Below the pieces are notes generated by a model. It was not told where the DNA came from and searched no databases. It was given only the letters and a program-made list of their open reading frames with translations. A stretch of 64,000 bases of DNA, taken from assembly GCA_043783155.1 (NCBI GenBank), contig JAYVZS010000029.1, positions 1 through 64,000 of the forward strand. The letters run 5' to 3'. Positions 50,950 through 58,394 of this stretch are shown one piece after another (the stretch's first letter is position 1; every line of letters starts with the position of its first letter). This DNA comes from JAPLDA01 sp043783155 (lineage in GTDB: Bacteria > Bacteroidota > Bacteroidia > AKYH767-A > 2013-40CM-41-45). Position numbers and translations under genes: made by a program.

Positions 50950-52536
50950 TTATTCTTTATCCATGTCGCTTTTTACATCTACCTTAATTCGGTTTTCCCT
51001 GTTCGCCAGTTCCCAGGTGGTAAAAAAAACAAGCTGCGCCCGCTTTACAAGTAAATCAAAATCTATTTTATCTATCGTGTCTGTTGTCCGGTGATAATCT
51101 TTATGTGTACCGTTGAAATAAAAAACGATGGGAATTTTATTTTTAGCGAAGTTGTAATGATCGCTTCTGTAATAGAACCTGTTCGGATCGTTCGGTTTGT
51201 TAAATGTATAATCTAGTTCCAGTTTCGTGTACGTTGCATTCGCCGTTTCGTTGATGCGATAAAGCTCCGTACTCAGTTTGTCTGCACCGATCACATACAC
51301 ATAATCGCGAATGCCAAGACTGTCGTGCTTTTCATCGGTCCGACCGATCATGTCGCTGTTCAGATCAACGACCGTTTTTTCAAGCGGAATCAACGGGTGG
51401 CTCACATAATATTTAGAGCCGAACAAACCCAACTCTTCTCCACTAACGGTCATGAATAATATACTTCTTCTCGGCCCATGTCCTTCTTTCTTTGCTTCTG
51501 AAAAAACCTTTGCGAGTTCCATCACAGCCGATGTCCCGCTTCCGTTATCATCGGCTCCGTGATAAATTGTGGAGTCGTTACGCCCAAGGTGATCGTAATG
51601 TGCGGTGATAACAACCACCTCATCTTTCTTGTCTGTGCCTTCTAAGAAGCCCGCAACGTTTTGTCCTTTCAGTCGATTCGTATTGTTAACGAGGTTAACG
51701 AATGCCGAAGATTTAGAAACAAAACCTTGCGGTTTTCCTTTTCTGTCAATTTTTGATTTTGCTTTATCCAACATCTCTTCGTTTAATTCCGGAAAAAAAT
51801 TCATGGCCATTTCATGGGTAATAAAAATAACCGGTATCGCCGTTGGTGAATGGCAAAGGGTTTTAAACTCTTCGATGTGTACGCTGTAATTCAATGAGTC
51901 AATCATTTTATCCAACGGGTCGCAGATAATAAAAGCAACGGAGGGCTTCTTCTCATAGATCACAGACATTTTTTTCCGCCAGTCTGTTGACCAGGAAGTT
52001 GTGTTTCCGCCTTTCGAGTACTTCTTATTTTCCGGTTCACCGTCAAAAAACAAAATCGCTTTTCCGGCTACATTCACTTGATCGTAATCGTTGTAATTTT
52101 TATCAGCGATTCCATAACCGGTAAATACGATGGTATCCAAAACAATAGTGGTATCGGCGTATCCACTCATATAATAGTAGTCTTTCATGAACAGGCAAAA
52201 CTGCTGGTTGACTTCGATATTCTTTCCCATGTTCGTTTGCAGCGACTTTGGAAAATCCTGCATAAACGTTCCGTGAGAAATAGGTTTCAGACCAATCGAA
52301 ATAAAGTGTTCTGAAATAAAGGCTGCCGCTTTTTTCTGTCCTGGTTTTCCGGTTTCTCTTCCTTCCAAAGAATCAGAAGCAAGAACATTCAAATAATTCC
52401 TGATGTCTTCTGTTTTAATCCGCTGACCATAATGAATTGCATCCTTGTTCTGCGCCGATGAAATTGAATACGAGAGAAAAAGAATGCTGAAAAAACAGGC
52501 AATAGAAAATTGATGCTTCTTTTTATTTCGTCCCAC
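50950..52536 (-). CDS. Secreted M28-family metallopeptidase
   Basis: A 528-residue exported aminopeptidase-like protein. The zinc ligands of the M28 family are in order: VVITAHYDHLG (His), HGADDNGSG (Asp), SGEELGLFGS (Glu pair), NSDMIGR (Asp) and YRSDHYNF (His). A PA-domain-like insert lies before the catalytic part (about 135-260). It is a periplasmic or secreted peptidase. It lies 18 nt after rpiB and may be co-transcribed with it. Confidence 0.92.
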   Translation of the reverse strand: MGRNKKKHQFSIACFFSILFLSYSISSAQNKDAIHYGQRIKTEDIRNYLNVLASDSLEGRETGKPGQKKAAAFISEHFISIGLKPISHGTFMQDFPKSLQTNMGKNIEVNQQFCLFMKDYYYMSGYADTTIVLDTIVFTGYGIADKNYNDYDQVNVAGKAILFFDGEPENKKYSKGGNTTSWSTDWRKKMSVIYEKKPSVAFIICDPLDKMIDSLNYSVHIEEFKTLCHSPTAIPVIFITHEMAMNFFPELNEEMLDKAKSKIDRKGKPQGFVSKSSAFVNLVNNTNRLKGQNVAGFLEGTDKKDEVVVITAHYDHLGRNDSTIYHGADDNGSGTSAVMELAKVFSEAKKEGHGPRRSILFMTVSGEELGLFGSKYYVSHPLIPLEKTVVDLNSDMIGRTDEKHDSLGIRDYVYVIGADKLSTELYRINETANATYTKLELDYTFNKPNDPNRFYYRSDHYNFAKNKIPIVFYFNGTHKDYHRTTDTIDKIDFDLLVKRAQLVFFTTWELANRENRIKVDVKSDMDKE

Positions 52537-52554
52537 GCTTTTCGTCTCTCGCCC

Positions 52555-52998
52555 CTATTGAGTAACAGCAATTTTCTTCACACGATTCACATGCCTTCCT
52601 CCTTCGAATGGGGTGGTTAAAAAAGTCATTGTAAATTGTTTTGCTTCTTCTGATGAAATAAACCTGGACGGGAGACAAATTACATTTGCGTCGTTGTGTG
52701 AACGTGCAAGAGCGGCCACTTCATTTTTCCACGCAATCGCTGCACGAATTTGCTGGTGCTTGTTCGCTGTAATCGCAACACCATTGGCGCTGCCACAAAT
52801 TAAAACACCCAGATCATTTTCTTTTCGCTCAATCGATTCTGCAACAGGATGAACAAAATCCGGGTAATCAACCGAATCGAGCGAATATGTTCCAAAGTCT
52901 TTCACTTCATATCCTTCACCGGCAAGCATTTTCTTAACCAGTTCTTTGTATTCGAAGCCGGCATGGTCGCAGCCCACGGCTATCCTTGGTTTTGACAT
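52555..52998 (-). CDS. rpiB: Ribose-5-phosphate isomerase B
   Basis: A 147-residue enzyme interconverting ribulose 5-phosphate and ribose 5-phosphate. CDHAGFEYK is at residues 10-18, the catalytic Cys C68 is in LICGSANGVAI, and FEGGRHVNRVKKI at the C-terminus binds phosphate. Length matches the family. A -7 element is present at 53024-53031. Confidence 0.96.
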   Translation of the reverse strand: MSKPRIAVGCDHAGFEYKELVKKMLAGEGYEVKDFGTYSLDSVDYPDFVHPVAESIERKENDLGVLICGSANGVAITANKHQQIRAAIAWKNEVAALARSHNDANVICLPSRFISSEEAKQFTMTFLTTPFEGGRHVNRVKKIAVTQ

Positions 52999-53545
52999 GT
53001 TTTCAACAGTTTTAGTAGTGAAACAAAGGTACTTAAATTGTTTTCAACACCGGATAAATTTTAGAGGACAAACAGCTGATAAATAGTCGTCTCTGAAACA
53101 ACGTTATTAACATTAACTTTGTGTATTAAATTAATTTCTGTTTCAAAGAAAATGTAAAAAAGCTTTGGTGTGTTCATTACTTAAACCCATGGACTATTAA
53201 AATCCGGAAAGCAAGAAAAAGAAATAAAAAGTTACATAAAGTTGCACACAAAATTCCGGCGTTTAATGAACCGGTTTGAAAAAATACTTTTACATGATCC
53301 CGTTTTACAATCGTTGTTCATTACAAATCAAGTTTCATATCATTCAAGTGATTACAAAATTAAACGCTGTTCATAACCGTTCATATTTTGTGTGTAACTC
53401 CAAAGTCAAGTGATTGGATGAAAATTTACCAACTCAATGAACAGGCTAATAGTAGTAATATATTTCTTATTAAATAAAATATAATACTATTACTATATGT
53501 GTTTAATAACAAAAACGGTTAATTTTTAAAAACAGATATTTGCGG
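52999..53545. other. 547-bp AT-rich gene-free region with repeated motifs
   Basis: No convincing gene. GTTCAT-type motifs occur six times (53172, 53264 complement, 53316, 53369, 53379, 53435 complement). TCAAGTGATT occurs at 53344-53353 and 53406-53415. AGTTGCACACAAAAT (53240-53254) is an inverted near-copy (14 of 15) of 53385-53399. The last 100 nt before nadA are almost pure A/T. Transcription diverges from here (rpiB left, nadA right). It could be a regulatory region, a small RNA or a replication-type element; none is proven. Confidence 0.6.
53024..53031 (-). promoter_or_regulatory. Putative -7 element of rpiB
   Basis: On the minus strand TACCTTTG matches TANNTTTG, 25 nt before the rpiB ATG. 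The -33 element is not clear. Confidence 0.45.
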
Positions 53546-54496
53546 ATGGAAATTGATGTAACGCTTGATTTGTTTTCGGAGATCAAAAAAATTAAAAAAG
53601 AAAAAAACGCCATCATCCTGGCGCATTACTACCAGGAGCCGGATATCCAGGACATTGCGGATTTTATCGGAGACAGTCTTGGTCTGGCACAGCAAGCGGA
53701 AAAGACCACTGCCGACATCATCGCTTTTGCAGGAGTTCATTTCATGGGTGAGACGGCAAAAATTTTAAATCCCGATAAAAAAGTTGTGTTGCCGGATTTA
53801 CGCGCCGGATGTTCGCTTGCTGATTCATGTCCAGCCGATAAATTTAAAAAATTCATCGACGAACATCCTGATCATGTCGTGATATCGTACATAAACTGCA
53901 GCGCTGAAACAAAAGCGCTCAGTAACATTATCTGTACTTCGTCTAATGCTGTTGCTGTCGTGAACAGTGTTCCGAAAGACAAAAAAATAATCTTTGCCCC
54001 CGATCGGAATCTTGGACGGTACATCATCAGTAAAACCGGTCGCGACATGGTTTTATGGAACGGCGTGTGCATGGTGCACGAAATTTTTTCTTTTGAGAAA
54101 ATTACCAAGCTGAAACATACGCATCCTGAAGCAAAGTTTATTGCTCATCCCGAATGCGAACCTGTTGTACTTGAATTAGCCGATTACATTGGTTCAACAA
54201 CCGGTTTATTAAATTATACGACGAAAAGCGCTGATCGTGAATTTATTGTTGCCACAGAAACCGGAATTATTTACCAGATGGCGAAAGCATCCCCGGATAA
54301 AACATTTATTCCAGCACCGCCGAATAATTCCTGCGCATGCAACGATTGTCCGCACATGAAACTAAACACGCTCGAAAAACTTTATCTTTGTCTGAAAGAC
54401 GAAACGCCGGAGATTATTCTCGCCGAAGACTTGCGCATCAAAGCATTGAAACCAATTAAAAGAATGCTGGAAATTTCTGCACAACATGGACTGTAA
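53546..54496 (+). CDS. nadA: Quinolinate synthase A
   Basis: About 316 residues from the ATG at 53546; a TTG two codons upstream is also in frame. It makes quinolinate from iminoaspartate and dihydroxyacetone phosphate in de novo NAD synthesis. ILAHYYQEPDIQDIADFIGD opens the protein. The three [4Fe-4S] ligands lie in RAGCSLADSCP, WNGVCMVHE and NSCACNDCPHMK. No nadB or nadC is adjacent. The end overlaps the MORN gene start by 11 nt. The 3-hydroxyanthranilate route at 24979-29393 is degradative, so this is the likely NAD source. Confidence 0.96.
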   Translation: MEIDVTLDLFSEIKKIKKEKNAIILAHYYQEPDIQDIADFIGDSLGLAQQAEKTTADIIAFAGVHFMGETAKILNPDKKVVLPDLRAGCSLADSCPADKFKKFIDEHPDHVVISYINCSAETKALSNIICTSSNAVAVVNSVPKDKKIIFAPDRNLGRYIISKTGRDMVLWNGVCMVHEIFSFEKITKLKHTHPEAKFIAHPECEPVVLELADYIGSTTGLLNYTTKSADREFIVATETGIIYQMAKASPDKTFIPAPPNNSCACNDCPHMKLNTLEKLYLCLKDETPEIILAEDLRIKALKPIKRMLEISAQHGL

Positions 54497-56060
54497 AAAG
54501 ATTGAAAATTGTAGATTGAAAATTGAAAAGAGATTGTCCGGACTCATAATCTTTATTCTTCAATTTTCAATTTTGTCTTTTGCACAGCAGTCTGAAGCCG
54601 TCCGTAACGGCCCTACAAAATTCTATTATCCCAACGGACAGCTTTCAAGCGAAGGAATGATGCGCGAAGGAAAACCGGATGGTTACTGGAAAACATATTT
54701 TCAAACCGGAAAGATAAAAGCCGAAGGGAATCGTGTCAACTTTAAGCTGGACAGTCTTTGGAAATTCTACAGCGATTCCGGCGTCGTTACATCTGCGTAC
54801 AACTACTGGGAAGGAATTAAGCACGGACTTCAGAAAACATTTTATCCGGATGGTGTTATTCAATCGGAAGAAATAGATTCGATGGGGGTTCGCAACGGCA
54901 GTTCAAAATTCTACAGCGAAAACGGAACGATTGCCAAGGTTGTAAAGTATATTGCAGGAGTAGAGAACGGAATGGCGCGCGAATATATTTCTGACGGAAC
55001 TTTGGTGCGGGTAATTTTTTATAAGAAGGGATATTTTCAAAAAGACGAAAAAATTAATCGCAAAGACAAAGCGGGCCAGAAGCAAGGTGTATACAAAGAA
55101 TATTACGAGTCTGATCAGTTGAAAGCGGAAGGCGTTTACAAAGACGATAAGAAGGACGGAATATTTAAAGAGTATTCGGAAGACGGGCGCGTGACGAAGA
55201 AAGAAGAATACATAAACGGAGAGTTGGTAAAACCGGAAGAGCGTGAGCAGGACAAATTTGAAGTGAAGCGCGATTATTATCCCGGAGGAGAAACGAAAAT
55301 TGTTGGTACATACAGGAAAGGTGTTCCGGATGGCGTGTTTAGAGAATACGATGAAAAAGGAAATCTCGAAGGAACAAAAATCTACCATGCCGGACAAATT
55401 ATTCGTTCCGGAAAATTAGATGACCAGGGACGCGAGCAAGGTGAGTGGAAAGAGTTTTATGACACTGGACATTTGCGTTCAATCGGAAATTATGTGGATG
55501 GAAAACGCGAAGGCAACTGGAAATTTTCTTTTGAAAATGATTCACTCGAGCAAACGGGTAATTACACAAAAGGAAAACCGAATGGTCCGTGGAAATGGTA
55601 TTACCCGACCGGACAGATCCGTCGCGAAGAAATTTATGCGAACGGAAAAGAAGCCGGATACATGACAGAATACAGCGACACCGGCAGTGTGATGGCCGAA
55701 GGAAATTATGTTGACGGCAAACAAGACGGAGCTTGGAAATATCGGATCGGAGAATACATCGCCGAAGGAAAATTTGTGGATGGAAAAGAAGATGGTCCGT
55801 GGAAGCAACTGTATGACAATGGAAAAATTGCTTTTGAAGGCGAATACCTCGAAGGACAGGAAACGGGTATGCATAAATATTACTATGCGAATGGAAAAAT
55901 AAGTGAAGAAAGAAATTACCGGCTCGGCTCTCCCGACGGCATCTGGAAAAAGTATGATGAAAACGGTGAAGTAATTATCGAATCAGTTTACAAAGATGGA
56001 GTTGAAGTGAAAATCAACGGAGAGCCCGTTCCGGAAGGGAATCAGAAGACATCGAATTAA
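54486..56060 (+). CDS. Exported MORN-repeat (YwqK-like) protein
   Basis: A 524-residue protein built almost entirely of MORN-type repeats (about 22-23 residues each), such as FYYPNGQLSSEGMMREGKPD and NGPWKWYYPTGQIRREEIYA. This is the type often labelled YwqK antitoxin, although no toxin gene is adjacent. The start overlaps nadA. The N-terminus (MDCKKIENCRLKIEK, then the hydrophobic LIIFILQFSILSFAQ) is encoded by a palindromic repeat, so the signal peptide itself derives from repeat sequence. Surface or periplasmic location is likely. Confidence 0.8.
   Translation: MDCKKIENCRLKIEKRLSGLIIFILQFSILSFAQQSEAVRNGPTKFYYPNGQLSSEGMMREGKPDGYWKTYFQTGKIKAEGNRVNFKLDSLWKFYSDSGVVTSAYNYWEGIKHGLQKTFYPDGVIQSEEIDSMGVRNGSSKFYSENGTIAKVVKYIAGVENGMAREYISDGTLVRVIFYKKGYFQKDEKINRKDKAGQKQGVYKEYYESDQLKAEGVYKDDKKDGIFKEYSEDGRVTKKEEYINGELVKPEEREQDKFEVKRDYYPGGETKIVGTYRKGVPDGVFREYDEKGNLEGTKIYHAGQIIRSGKLDDQGREQGEWKEFYDTGHLRSIGNYVDGKREGNWKFSFENDSLEQTGNYTKGKPNGPWKWYYPTGQIRREEIYANGKEAGYMTEYSDTGSVMAEGNYVDGKQDGAWKYRIGEYIAEGKFVDGKEDGPWKQLYDNGKIAFEGEYLEGQETGMHKYYYANGKISEERNYRLGSPDGIWKKYDENGEVIIESVYKDGVEVKINGEPVPEGNQKTSN
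54501..54573. repeat. Palindromic repeat, family 3, forming the MORN gene's signal-peptide region
   Basis: ATTGAAAATTGAA (54515-54527) pairs exactly with TTCAATTTTCAAT (54559-54571) around a 31-nt loop; an extra ATTGAAAATT precedes it at 54501. It starts 4 nt after the nadA stop and lies inside the MORN coding frame. Confidence 0.75.
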
Positions 56061-56114
56061 AATTTTTTATTACTTCGCAGACTTTTTATTTCAAACAGCG
56101 ATTTAAAAGTAATT

Positions 56115-56187
56115 GACTCCGTAGCTCAGTTGGTAGAGCAGCTGACTCTTAATCATCGGGTCGAGAGTTCGAATCTCTCCGGGGTCA
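56115..56187 (+). tRNA. tRNA-Lys (anticodon CTT)
   Basis: A 73-nt cloverleaf: acceptor GACTCCG/CGGGGTC (one T-G wobble), D-arm AGCTCAGTTGGTAGAGC, anticodon loop CTCTTAA with CTT at 56148-56150, and T-loop GTTCGAATC. CCA is not encoded. The anticodon stem (GCTGA/TCATC) has a C-T mismatch at the second pair, which is unusual but compatible with function. Confidence 0.95.
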
Positions 56188-56204
56188 CACGTTAATAATG
56201 CAAG

Positions 56205-56230
56205 CCACTGTAAATAGTACTTTACAGTGG
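56205..56230 (+). terminator. Terminator of tRNA-Lys
   Basis: CCACTGTAAA (56205-56214) pairs perfectly with TTTACAGTGG (56221-56230) around TAGTAC, followed by TTTCGTTTTTTT. Confidence 0.85.
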
Positions 56231-56312
56231 TTTCGTTTTTTTAGAGAACGCCTACACAAAATTGGTTGTTAAAATAAAAAGGAGTAGCTTTCGGTTACTA
56301 ATTTGGCATCGT

Positions 56313-57893
56313 ATGAAATGGCTACCATGTTTTCTTTTGAGCTTTTGTTGTTTCTATTCATTTGCCCAGCCGGCAATTCAATGGCAGAAATCATTTGGAG
56401 GAAGTGGCCATGAGGTAGCATATTCAATCCAACAAACACCCGATAGTGGTTATGTTGTCGCCGGATGGTCAATCTCAAATGACGGAGACGTAACGGGGAA
56501 TCATGGTGATTATGATTACTGGATTGTAAAATTAAATGGAAACGGAATGATATCGTGGGAGAAAAGTTTTGGTGGATCGGGCATCGATCATGCCTTTGCA
56601 ATTCAACGAACAAATAACAATGGATATATTGTAGCGGGGTCATCTAATTCTAATGATAGTGAAGTAAGTGGGAATCATGGTAGCTATGACTCGTGGATAG
56701 TGAAACTGGACAGTACGGGAGTTATTCAATGGCAGAAATCATTGGGAGGAACTGGTAATGAGGTTGCATGGTCGATACAACAGACCACAGACAGTGGTTA
56801 TATTGTAGCTGGGGGCTCTAATTCAAATGACGGTGACATTACAGCGAATCATGGAGGATACGATTACTGGATTGTTAGACTTGACAGTATGGGAACAGTC
56901 CAATGGCAGAAATCATTGGGAGGCTCCGCAGATGATATAGCATATTCAATCCAACAAACGAATGACGGGGGTTATATTGTTGCGGGAGAGTCTTATTCAA
57001 ATGATGGTGATGTTACCGGTAATCATGGTGTAATTGATTACTGGATAGTAAAACTAAACAGTATGGGAGGAATACAATGGCAGAAATGTTTGGGGGGGAC
57101 GTCAGCCGATTTTGCATACTCAATCCAACAAACAAGCGATAGTGGTTATATCATTGCCGGGGACTCTTTTTCAAATGATAGTGATGTAACAGCAAATCAT
57201 GGTGGCCATGATTACTGGATTGTGAAACTGAACAACATAGGGGTTATCCAATGGCAGAAGTGTTTAGGAGGAACCGGATATTATGATGCGGCATTCTCAA
57301 TCCAACAAACAACAGATGGGGGGAGTGTTGTTGCCGGCTATTCTAACTCGGTAGATGGTGATGTAACCGGAAATCACGGCGGAAATTCTGATTATTGGAT
57401 AGTGAAACAGGACAGCACAGGGGCTGTTCAATGGCAAAAGTGTTTGGGGGGGACTAGTCAAGATAACGCTTATTCGATACGCGAAACAATCGATGGCGGT
57501 TACATTGTTGCAGGGGGCTCTTCATCAAATAATGGCGATATAACAGCGGGGCGCGGCGGTTTTGATTATTGGATAGTGAAACTTAGCCCGGTTGTTTTAG
57601 GCGCGACAGAAATCAACACTTCGCTTTCAAATCCTCAAATCTTCCCCAACCCCATTTCAAATTTAACCACCATTTCATTTTCTCTTTTACAATCTGAAAA
57701 GATATCGGTGAACATTTATGACATTACAGGAAGATTAATAAAGAATCTCATTATTGGAAATTTAAACCCGGGGGAGCATCAACTCAAATGGAATGTTGCT
57801 GATGAAAATAAAATTGATGATGGTGTTTATTTATTGAACATCACAGGCGAAAGTTTTTCGCAGTCTTGTAAGTTGGTTGTTGTTAAGCAATAA
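56313..57893 (+). CDS. Type IX-secreted protein with seven 58-residue repeats (probable beta-propeller)
   Basis: About 526 residues from the ATG at 56313 (MKWLPCFLLSFCCFYSFAQ signal peptide); 17 codons upstream are also open. Seven consecutive repeats of about 58 residues follow the pattern IQWQK.LGG...D.A.SIQQT.DGGYIVAG.S.SNDGDVTGNHG..DYWIVKL. Seven units suit a seven-bladed beta-propeller. The C-terminus is a type A sorting domain (IFPNPISNLTTISF ... VYLLNITG ... KLVVVKQ). It is a surface-attached protein, probably adhesive or binding. The near-identity of blades suggests recent internal duplication. Confidence 0.85.
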   Translation: MKWLPCFLLSFCCFYSFAQPAIQWQKSFGGSGHEVAYSIQQTPDSGYVVAGWSISNDGDVTGNHGDYDYWIVKLNGNGMISWEKSFGGSGIDHAFAIQRTNNNGYIVAGSSNSNDSEVSGNHGSYDSWIVKLDSTGVIQWQKSLGGTGNEVAWSIQQTTDSGYIVAGGSNSNDGDITANHGGYDYWIVRLDSMGTVQWQKSLGGSADDIAYSIQQTNDGGYIVAGESYSNDGDVTGNHGVIDYWIVKLNSMGGIQWQKCLGGTSADFAYSIQQTSDSGYIIAGDSFSNDSDVTANHGGHDYWIVKLNNIGVIQWQKCLGGTGYYDAAFSIQQTTDGGSVVAGYSNSVDGDVTGNHGGNSDYWIVKQDSTGAVQWQKCLGGTSQDNAYSIRETIDGGYIVAGGSSSNNGDITAGRGGFDYWIVKLSPVVLGATEINTSLSNPQIFPNPISNLTTISFSLLQSEKISVNIYDITGRLIKNLIIGNLNPGEHQLKWNVADENKIDDGVYLLNITGESFSQSCKLVVVKQ

Positions 57894-57912
57894 TTTCTAT
57901 ACCCCAGAACAA

Positions 57913-58320
57913 TTATTTAAAATTCTCAATGTTCTGAAAAATTATTTTCTGATCGCCTTCGTCGCTGATAACGAGATAGGTTTCCAAAACAGTTACACGA
58001 TCACAGACTACTTTGTATTTTAATTCAAGCTGGTTGATGCCCTTGTTGGCATCGTGTTTTTCTGCGGAAGAAATTAATTCAAACGATTTCATCGCGCCCA
58101 TCGTGTCTTTTAACTTCTTAAATTTTTCTGTCTTCTGATCAAGTGGCTCGCTTTCGTTGAACGACGATGTGTAATATTTATCAAGTGAAGAGTAGTTTTC
58201 GGTCTTCAGATCGTTGAGTAAATTTTCAACCATTGCTTTTGCTTTCGGTTGATCAATCTTGCCCACACCGCAGGAAGAGAGAAGCACGAGAAGAATGAAT
58301 AAGGATGAGATTGTTTTCAT
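57913..58320 (-). CDS. Small lipoprotein
   Basis: A 135-residue protein with a lipobox VLLSSCGV (Cys at residue 17). The mature part has an alpha/beta look with a helix KAMVENLLNDLKTENYSSL and final strands ETYLVISDEGDQKIIFQ. It resembles NTF2-like or DUF4019-type envelope proteins, but no catalytic residues are recognisable. It lies 74 nt downstream of rnr on the same strand, with a repeat-like hairpin between. Confidence 0.65.
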   Translation of the reverse strand: MKTISSLFILLVLLSSCGVGKIDQPKAKAMVENLLNDLKTENYSSLDKYYTSSFNESEPLDQKTEKFKKLKDTMGAMKSFELISSAEKHDANKGINQLELKYKVVCDRVTVLETYLVISDEGDQKIIFQNIENFK

Positions 58321-58341
58321 GGTTGGTTGTGGTTAGACTAA

Positions 58342-58380
58342 TTTTCTTTTCTCGCAAAGGCGCAAGGGGCGCTAAGAAAA
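58342..58380. repeat. Short intergenic hairpin/repeat between rnr and the lipoprotein gene
   Basis: TTTTCTTTTCTCGCAAAGGC then GCAAGGGGCGCTAAGAAAA, an imperfect palindrome (GCGC arms, TTTTCT/AGAAAA ends) of the GCAAAGGCGC style seen as a dispersed repeat in many bacterial genomes. Confidence 0.45.
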
Positions 58381-58394
58381 AATAAGAGAGTCGT

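Noticed and set aside
54486..56060. Toxin-antitoxin locus based on the YwqK-type label of the MORN protein
   Set aside because: No toxin-like gene is adjacent, and the protein has an export signal, so the label from database convention is not supported here.
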